Positions 58,620 through 64,000 of a DNA stretch of 64,000 bases are shown piece after piece. The translations under genes and the position numbers were made by a program. Positions within the stretch are counted from its first letter, which is position 1. Each line of letters starts with the position of its first letter. The notes below the pieces were generated by a model. The model did no database searches and was not told where the DNA came from. It worked only from the letters and a program-made list of their open reading frames with translations. The stretch comes from 55-13 sp037190145. GTDB taxonomy: Bacteria; Armatimonadota; Fimbriimonadia; Fimbriimonadales; Fimbriimonadaceae. The stretch covers positions 1 through 64,000 of the forward strand of contig JBBCJU010000006.1 of NCBI GenBank assembly GCA_037190145.1. Reading direction: 5' to 3'.

Positions 58620-58648
58620 ATGATAAGCGTATTAATGTTTTTTTGCAA
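58620..58648 (-). promoter_or_regulatory. Candidate sigma-70-type promoter of the prepilin gene
   Basis: On the minus strand TTGCAA (58643-58648) and TATCAT (58620-58625) are 17 bp apart, a good spacing, with A-rich sequence between. Transcription would begin about 50 nt upstream of the ATG at 58558. Confidence 0.5.
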
Positions 58649-58754
58649 GCCTATCATCAAATTTTCAGATTTTTAAGCGATCTGCACACGAAAGGTTGTA
58701 GTGAACTGCTATTTCATGAGCAGTAGCTAACACATGTGAAGGTAAAGATAGCTC

Positions 58755-59738
58755 CTAGCTTCGGCGCAAGAAGACCTTGGCTAGAAACTTCTCAATGGAC
58801 CTTGATGTTTTATACCAACTGCCCTGCCACTTATCGAACTGGGAGATGGGCCATAGTGGCTTTCTTAGTTCTGCGTCTTCATAGTTCACCTGGGAACCAT
58901 TGACGGGAATCCGTTCTGGGCGCCGGTGAGTCAAGAATACGTGATCCCAAACCGCAACACCCCAGAATCCAACAACCGCTAGGTTAGATGTTGGTCGCCA
59001 ATGGTGCATTAAGTGGAAGCTGTAAAGCCGTCGGAATAGTCGACGTGACCACTTGGCCTCCATTAAGGGTTTCCAAAACTTCTCGTAGGGTAGGTGCAAA
59101 ATGGCGTGCCACACCTCATATAAAACCAGGTAAATCGCCACGCCGATCATTAGCGAGATCAATATTGGCTGATTAGGCAAGAGCCATTTTAGGGGGAAAC
59201 CTAGAACAACGAGGAATACGGCAATGAAGATCGGTGGCGACCACAAAGGAAACATCATCGACTCTTCCTGGTGCGCGTGCTCTATGGGGTACTCGCTCTT
59301 AACAGGCACTAGCTTGGCAGGATCATTGGGAGTCACCGCAGCCTTCACATAGGTCAGTCCGTGATGCGTGCTATGCGCCCGGTGCATCGATGAAATGAAT
59401 GGCAATACCGCTGAGTGCAATAGATATCGGTGGTAGAGATATTCAAAAAGGCTAAATGGGATGCCTAACAGCAGTGTGCAGACGACAATCGACCAAGGAT
59501 TCGCGACCTCTTTGGTAAACACATTCGGCGCTATCCACCAGTACAAGCCAATCACTGCGGACAACTGAACGCCCATGGCCAAGAAAAAGAGACCAAAGGG
59601 CATGTGGTGATCATGATGCTCATCATGATCGTGGTAATGGCCGTGGGAATGCGTGTGCGTACTCAATGCAAATATCCGGGACCATGCCGGACGCAAAACG
59701 AAGTTGCCTGCAGTTCGAGTACGGGGAGGAGTCCTCAC
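58755..59738 (-). CDS. Fatty-acid/sterol hydroxylase-like di-iron membrane protein
   Basis: A membrane protein of up to 327 aa. It has the histidine clusters of the fatty acid hydroxylase superfamily: EYLYHRYLLHS (HxxxH type), MHRAHSTHHG (HxxHH type), then VWHAILH and SFHLMHHW, which bind two irons, with about five hydrophobic helices. The start is uncertain: GTG at 59738 gives a basic lead, whereas a TTG at about 59666 would start just before a His-rich segment (STHTHSHGHYHDHDEHHDHH). That His tract may bind metal. It probably hydroxylates or desaturates lipids. Confidence 0.82.
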   Translation of the reverse strand: MRTPPRTRTAGNFVLRPAWSRIFALSTHTHSHGHYHDHDEHHDHHMPFGLFFLAMGVQLSAVIGLYWWIAPNVFTKEVANPWSIVVCTLLLGIPFSLFEYLYHRYLLHSAVLPFISSMHRAHSTHHGLTYVKAAVTPNDPAKLVPVKSEYPIEHAHQEESMMFPLWSPPIFIAVFLVVLGFPLKWLLPNQPILISLMIGVAIYLVLYEVWHAILHLPYEKFWKPLMEAKWSRRLFRRLYSFHLMHHWRPTSNLAVVGFWGVAVWDHVFLTHRRPERIPVNGSQVNYEDAELRKPLWPISQFDKWQGSWYKTSRSIEKFLAKVFLRRS

Positions 59739-59835
59739 CCCAAAAGATACCCTAGCGGAGTTCGCTAGACGGCTCTGGCTAGAGGCAATGTAGGTGGAAA
59801 TCTGTACATTTTAGGACTAAGAGCGCATAGTGTAA

Positions 59836-59867
59836 CTACCTGGCGAACAAATACACTCGTCAGGTAG
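59836..59867 (-). terminator. Hairpin after the thioredoxin-fold gene
   Basis: CTACCTGGCGA (59836-59846) pairs with TCGTCAGGTAG (59857-59867), 11 bp with one G-U and a 10-nt loop. It lies 12 bp beyond the stop at 59879. No T-run follows on the minus strand. Confidence 0.5.
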
Positions 59868-59878
59868 CGTTTTAAAAA

Positions 59879-60436
59879 CTAGCCCGCAGATTTCCTTAGA
59901 GACTCGAACCCTTGTTGAACTATGGTTCTCTCTGCCGCTGACATTTTGGGCGCAGCTTTCTTCAAAATATCCATGAAAAAAACAACCTCTGAGGGCTCAT
60001 AGGGACAACCGACATTGGAAGCCTTTTTACCTTCGGCGGCGGGCATCAACGAATTCACAATCATCTTGCCCGACTTGGCATCGGCAAAATAGAAGAAGGG
60101 AATCCCTTGATTTTTACCGCCAACTGATTCCAATAGCTTTTCTCCACCCGGATTCTCCAACTTCTCCTTTTCGCCGTTCTCTAGCACAACAATCGGAGTC
60201 GAGACGAAATACTTGTCCCAAACCTTTTTGACCTCCGGTTTGTCCAAAACATCTTGCATACGATGACACCAGCCGCACCAAGAAGCAGTGAAACGAACAA
60301 ACACCGCCTTGTTCTCTGAAGCCGCCTTAGCCCGAACATCTTTCAGAATAAACTCTACAGGAGCCGGTGGAGGAGCCTGCGCAATTGCCGCAGAAAACAT
60401 GATGGAGAAAGCGATCAGAAACCCAAATCTTCTCAT
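59879..60436 (-). CDS. Exported thioredoxin-fold protein
   Basis: The ATG at 60434-60436 gives 185 aa with a signal peptide (MRRFGFLIAFSIMFSAAIAQA). A thioredoxin-like active site FTASWCGWCHRMQDVL (CxxC) follows a beta strand (AVFVRF), and GIPFFYFADAKSGKMI holds the cis-Pro region. It resembles DUF255/SoxW-like periplasmic thioredoxins that keep disulfides or cytochrome cysteines reduced. A longer start from 60502 would hide the signal. Confidence 0.85.
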   Translation of the reverse strand: MRRFGFLIAFSIMFSAAIAQAPPPAPVEFILKDVRAKAASENKAVFVRFTASWCGWCHRMQDVLDKPEVKKVWDKYFVSTPIVVLENGEKEKLENPGGEKLLESVGGKNQGIPFFYFADAKSGKMIVNSLMPAAEGKKASNVGCPYEPSEVVFFMDILKKAAPKMSAAERTIVQQGFESLRKSAG

Positions 60437-60508
60437 GAAAGAAGAATACGGCACTTCCATCCATTTACAACGATCAAATATTGGGCAAGGCCATATATCC
60501 AAAGATGG

Positions 60509-60607
60509 TTAGCAGCATTCCCAACTTTTGGCGGCCTTCTCCAAAACTTGTTCAAAGTCGGCAAGCTGGGCTTGGAGAAGGGCGCAAAGCGAAGCACCGA
60601 TTGACAT
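60509..60607 (-). CDS. Possible 32-aa peptide
   Basis: A short frame (MSIGASLCALLQAQLADFEQ... ending KSWECC) with a plausible amphipathic helix between the IS element and the thioredoxin-fold gene. There is no clear ribosome site, so this may be chance or a gene remnant. Confidence 0.2.
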   Translation of the reverse strand: MSIGASLCALLQAQLADFEQVLEKAAKSWECC

Positions 60608-60694
60608 AGCTTAGCTATTCATCAGCTTATTCTTGTTGAGATATTGCGGTTCGTTTGCCCGCATACATCAGGGTAATGCAGTATGGATAGACTA

Positions 60695-61701
60695 GTGTAG
60701 TGAGTCATTGAATATCCTCACAAGTATTTGAGTCGGTATTTGGCGCAGCCAGCTTCGATGTCCTTTGTGCGAATCTGGCAATGGATGCGAGAATCTGGTC
60801 TGCGTCCTTGACCCATTTGAAGGGCTTTGGCTCTTGGTTATGGACTTCTATGAACGCCATGATGTCCTTCTCAAGCTCCCCAACGCTACGGTGAGCGTTC
60901 CTTTTGATGGCTCTCTCGCTCAGGAGGGCGAACCACCGTTCGACCTGGTTGAGCCAAGACCCGTGGGTGGGAGTGAAGTGCAGATGGTATCGGGGTCTTT
61001 TGAGCAGCCACTTTCTCACCGCCTCAGTCTTGTGGGTTCCGTAGTTGTCCAGGACCAGATGCACATCCATGTCTTTGGGAATATTCGCCTCAATCTGATC
61101 GAGGAACTTCACGAACTCGGTCGAGCGATGGCGGGCAAAACACTTACCCAAGACATTGCCGGTGGCGATGTCCAGAGCGGCAAACAAAGTGGTGGTTCCG
61201 TGGCGTTTGTAGCCATGGGTCATCGTGCCGCAGCGCCCCTTTTTCATGGGGAGTCCGGGTTGGGTTCTGTCCAGAGCTTGAATCTGAGATTTTCGTCCAC
61301 GCACAGCACGAGCGCTTTGTCGGGTGGAGAAAGATAGAGACCGACGACATCGACAAGCTTTTCTTAATACTTTGGGTTTTTGCTCAGCTTGAAGGTTCGA
61401 ATGAGATGGGGTTTGATACCGTGGGCTGACCAAATCCGTTGCACCGTTGCTTTGCTGACACCTGCGACTTCGGCCATTGTACGCACGCTCCAATGCGTCC
61501 CGTCCTCGCGCGTCGTCATTCGAGTAAGAGTCAACACCGCTTCTTCCTTTGACTTTGGAATGACCTTCGGTTTACCCGGCCGGGGGCGATCTTTCTCCTT
61601 ACGAAGCACGGACTCAATCTCACTCATCTCAACTGTCGCAAACACATATTGCACAGACGAATGAATGAAGTTACTCGCCTGTGTATCATTGAGACACTAC
61701 A
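60695..61701 (-). mobile_element. IS630-type insertion sequence with intact ends and TA duplication
   Basis: A 1007-bp element. The left end reads GTGTAGTGAGTCATTGA and the right end, reversed, GTGTAGTGTCTCAATGA: 8 perfect terminal bases followed by partial matches. TA flanks both ends (60693-60694 and 61702-61703), the known IS630/Tc1 target duplication. It contains a decayed transposase gene. The element sits between the thioredoxin-fold gene and tRNA-Leu and breaks no recognisable gene. Confidence 0.88.
60705..61654 (-). pseudogene. IS630 family transposase, interrupted by a stop and a frameshift
   Basis: The N-terminal frame (61364-61654) carries the helix-turn-helix region THWSVRTMAEVAGVSKATVQRIW and FKLSKNPKY, then stops at TAA. 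The family continues EKLVDVVGLYL...LVLCVDE in the same frame after the stop. Then one base is missing in GAAAATC, and SQIQALDRTQPGLPMKKG continues in the frame 60705-61493, with VLDNYGTHK (second Asp) and SWLNQVERWF (Glu). The first Asp (VCVDE) is in the intermediate stretch. The N-terminus is also ~50-60 residues shorter than usual. The product should be inactive unless recoded. Confidence 0.85.
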
Positions 61702-61737
61702 CTATCTGAAGCGGCTTTGGGATCAGATGTCCACCGC

Positions 61738-61763
61738 TTGTAGCCCAAACTTCGGGGCTACAA
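61738..61763 (-). terminator. Hairpin downstream of tRNA-Leu
   Basis: TTGTAGCCC (61738-61746) pairs with GGGCTACAA (61755-61763), 9 bp perfect with an 8-nt loop, 40 bp beyond the tRNA 3' end on the minus strand. There is no T-run. Confidence 0.45.
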
Positions 61764-61802
61764 AGGCCGAAAACGTAGGTTAAATTGAACTTGAGGAATT
61801 GT

Positions 61803-61889
<87 letters not shown>

Positions 61890-62143
61890 CATGTGGGGAA
61901 CAGATTTGTACCCGGTTTAGGTGGTTGGGGTCAATATGGGCCTGGGGTGAGTGTGACACGAGCACACGTCATGGACTTGTAACTAGACGAGGCGATTCCT
62001 TACCGCCCTGGCCCCGTAATTCCACTAGCCAGCAACTCACACAGTTCGTTGGGATGACCCCATTTTTACCAGGTCAGGTTTCTTACCAGGATGGAACACC
62101 TAGATCACATGGGATGGCTTCCCGTGGTTTGGAGAATTTATCG

Positions 62144-63862
62144 ATGCTTGCTGGAGAACATTTTGTTGCGGAAGGACTGATTACGCAGGAGGAGCTTGAC
62201 CTCGCGATCCAGAAGCATAAGGAACTTGGCGGGGCAGAGCCGGTGGCTCGTGTCCTTGTCAGTATGGGGTTAGTTTCCGAGCGTGACCGTGTCCGCTGTT
62301 TAGGAAAAGTCTGGGGAATCCCTTTTGTTGATATTGCCGATGTAACCCCTCAGCCTGAGGCAATGGAGCTAATCTCACCTCAGGTTGCAAAGCGATTCAA
62401 GTGTGTCCCTATCGAGAGACAGGGTGACCGCTTGATGGTAGCTATGGTCAACCCGCTCGATATTTTTGTGATCGATGAACTTCGTCTGACCACAGGTTTG
62501 GAGATTGAGGCGATGATCGCGATCGAAGAGGACCTGATCGCGGCTCTTGGAAGTCATTACAAGGTTGACATCAATGTTAATGACGCGCTTGCGGGCGTGA
62601 TGAAGGACTTTGACGGCGACATTGAAGTGGTCAAAGGCGGGGAAGAGGAGTTAAGCGAGGCCGAGCTGAGAGAAATGGGCGAAGACGCGCCCATTATCCG
62701 GCTTGCTAATCTGATCGTAAGCCAAGCGATTACCGACAAGGCAAGCGATATTCATATGGAACCCCAAAAAGACGGAATGCGGGTTCGATACCGAATCGAC
62801 GGTGTTTTGGTCGAGGGAATGAAGCTGCCTAGAAAGGTTTGTGCACCTCTTATCAGCCGCATGAAAATTATGTCCGAGATGGATATTGCAGAAAAGCGAG
62901 TTCCACAGGATAACCGTATCAGTGCCGTCATCGGGGGAAAGGAGTTTGACTTCCGAGTTTCGACCTTGCCAATGGTCTACGGCGAGAAGATCGTTATGCG
63001 TGTCTTAGATAAAGGCGGCATTAACGTGGGGCTTTCCAAGCTAGGCTTCTTGCCGCACAACCTGAAGCTGATTGAGGATATGGCGTCTAGATCTTACGGA
63101 ATCATTCTGGTCTGCGGACCCACGGGTTCGGGTAAGTCCACCACTCTATATTCCATTCTCAACAAGCTCAACACGGGAACAAACAACATCACGACTATTG
63201 AAGACCCAGTTGAGTATGAGTTGGGTGGAATCAACCAATGCGGTGTGAATGTTCGTGCCGGTATGACGTTTGCGGCCGGCCTGCGCGCCCTCATGCGACA
63301 GGACCCTGACGTAATCATGGTTGGTGAAATGCGTGACAAGGAGACGGCAACCATCGGTATGGAAGCAGCGCTTACGGGGCACTTGGTGCTTAGTACGCTG
63401 CACACCAATGATGCTCCATCAGCTACATCGCGTTTGACCGATATGGAAGTCGAACCGTTTTTGATTTCATCAGCCGTCATTGGTGTTCTGGCCCAAAGGT
63501 TGGTCCGTCAAATCTGTTCTCACTGCAAGGAGTCGTATACGGCTCAGCGTGAGACCCTGCTTCGCTATGGTTTCCCGCTTCCGGACGAAATTGGAGCAGA
63601 TACCGGAGGCGAAATCACTCTATTCAAAGGAAAAGGGTGCGACCACTGTAAGGGCACTGGTTACAAAGGCCGAACGGGTGTACACGAATTAATGATGATG
63701 CAAGACGATGTTCGCGACGAGATTCTGAAGCGAAGTCCGTCTCATATCATCCGAAACTTAGCGGTACAGGGAGGGATGAAGACCCTACAAATGGATGCCG
63801 TTTCAAAAATCTTGATGGGTGTGACATCGGTTGATGAAGTCTTGCGTGTGCTTTACGCGTAA
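62144..63862 (+). CDS. pilB: Type IV pilus/type II secretion assembly ATPase (PilB/GspE)
   Basis: A 572-aa hexameric ATPase from the ATG at 62144, with GGAG at 62131-62134; longer starts read through the tRNA's complement. The N-terminal domain (VAEGLITQEELDLAIQKHKELGG, VAKRFKCVPIERQGDRLMVAMVNP) is the MshEN/GspE-N type that binds the assembly platform. Then come DKASDIHMEPQKDGMRVRYRIDGVL, Walker A GPTGSGKSTTLYSIL (~325), Asp box, Walker B QDPDVIMVGEMRD and the tetra-Cys zinc site CSHCK...CDHCKGTGYKGRTG. It powers pilin polymerisation. Confidence 0.94.
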   Translation: MLAGEHFVAEGLITQEELDLAIQKHKELGGAEPVARVLVSMGLVSERDRVRCLGKVWGIPFVDIADVTPQPEAMELISPQVAKRFKCVPIERQGDRLMVAMVNPLDIFVIDELRLTTGLEIEAMIAIEEDLIAALGSHYKVDINVNDALAGVMKDFDGDIEVVKGGEEELSEAELREMGEDAPIIRLANLIVSQAITDKASDIHMEPQKDGMRVRYRIDGVLVEGMKLPRKVCAPLISRMKIMSEMDIAEKRVPQDNRISAVIGGKEFDFRVSTLPMVYGEKIVMRVLDKGGINVGLSKLGFLPHNLKLIEDMASRSYGIILVCGPTGSGKSTTLYSILNKLNTGTNNITTIEDPVEYELGGINQCGVNVRAGMTFAAGLRALMRQDPDVIMVGEMRDKETATIGMEAALTGHLVLSTLHTNDAPSATSRLTDMEVEPFLISSAVIGVLAQRLVRQICSHCKESYTAQRETLLRYGFPLPDEIGADTGGEITLFKGKGCDHCKGTGYKGRTGVHELMMMQDDVRDEILKRSPSHIIRNLAVQGGMKTLQMDAVSKILMGVTSVDEVLRVLYA

Positions 63863-63894
63863 GTTTGCCGATGATCTTAAGGGGAAAGTTAGAG

Positions 63895-64000
63895 ATGTCT
63901 GCGTTACCAAAATCAGATCCGAAACAAGCGCTGAACGACCTTATGTCCAAAGTGGACAATTTGGCTGTGTTGCCGCACGTTGTATTCAAGGTGCTAGAGA
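63895..64000 (+). CDS. HDOD domain protein, N-terminal part only
   Basis: The gene starts at ATG 63895 and leaves the window after 35 codons. The visible protein (MSALPKSDPKQALNDLMSKVDNLAVLPHVVFKVLE) has the LPxLPxVxxKVLEL-type start of HDOD (HD-related output) domains, which occur in c-di-GMP and motility signalling. AAGGGG at 63879-63884 is a possible but distant ribosome site. It lies 32 bp downstream of the PilB-like ATPase gene and may be in the same operon. Later domains are not visible. Confidence 0.75.
   Translation, partial: MSALPKSDPKQALNDLMSKVDNLAVLPHVVFKVLE

Overview
The window looks like chromosomal DNA of a free-living Gram-negative-type bacterium, most likely Armatimonadota close to Fimbriimonas. 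That placement is inference from recalled family features: a DUF1559-like prepilin (57620-58558), S-layer-homology, outer-membrane-barrel and secretin-N-domain-like proteins, and many secreted proteins of unknown function. Genes are dense, with frequent 4-bp ATGA or GTGA overlaps in co-directional runs. No phage, plasmid or CRISPR locus is visible. The one mobile element is a decayed IS630-type element at 60695-61701.

Layout. 1-8.3 kb: an S-layer-type protein, a two-gene ABC exporter, a PLP desulfhydrase-like enzyme coupled to a YtcJ-like amidohydrolase, an aldo/keto reductase, and a three-gene envelope operon. 8.3-15.8 kb: guaB, a secreted-protein operon whose main frame is cut by one in-frame TGA, a class II aldolase, hisS and a coupled outer-membrane barrel protein. 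15.8-25.4 kb: a surface-polysaccharide locus on the minus strand (GT4, Wzz/tyrosine-kinase-like protein, Wzm, Wzt, four further glycosyltransferase-like genes); its distal part is AT-rich and probably acquired. 25.7-33 kb: small stress/envelope proteins, ribulokinase behind a large RNA hairpin, an Mrr-like nuclease and an alpha-L-rhamnosidase.

33.4-43.9 kb: a secreted protein with about 13 GGDDxY repeats followed by HEAT-like repeats, an 8-bp tandem repeat, a DUF6265-like protein, a transglutaminase-fold protein without its catalytic Cys and His, carA, nadE, a large zinc metalloprotease, and a Gdx/SugE guanidinium exporter behind a guanidine-II riboswitch. 43.9-51.6 kb: a secreted S9 peptidase and a run of secreted or lipid-anchored proteins. 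51.8-60.4 kb: RluD-like synthase, dienelactone hydrolase, a Cys/Met PLP enzyme, a LolA-like protein, thrS without TGS domain, a 56-aa lipoprotein next to a prepilin, a di-iron hydroxylase-like membrane protein and a thioredoxin-fold protein. 60.7-64 kb: the IS630 remnant, tRNA-Leu(CAG), a PilB/GspE ATPase and the start of an HDOD gene.

The strongest non-coding find is the guanidine-II riboswitch. The most unusual coding finds are the GGDDxY repeat protein and the secreted protein split by one TGA. I found no clearly new multi-gene defence or metabolic system.
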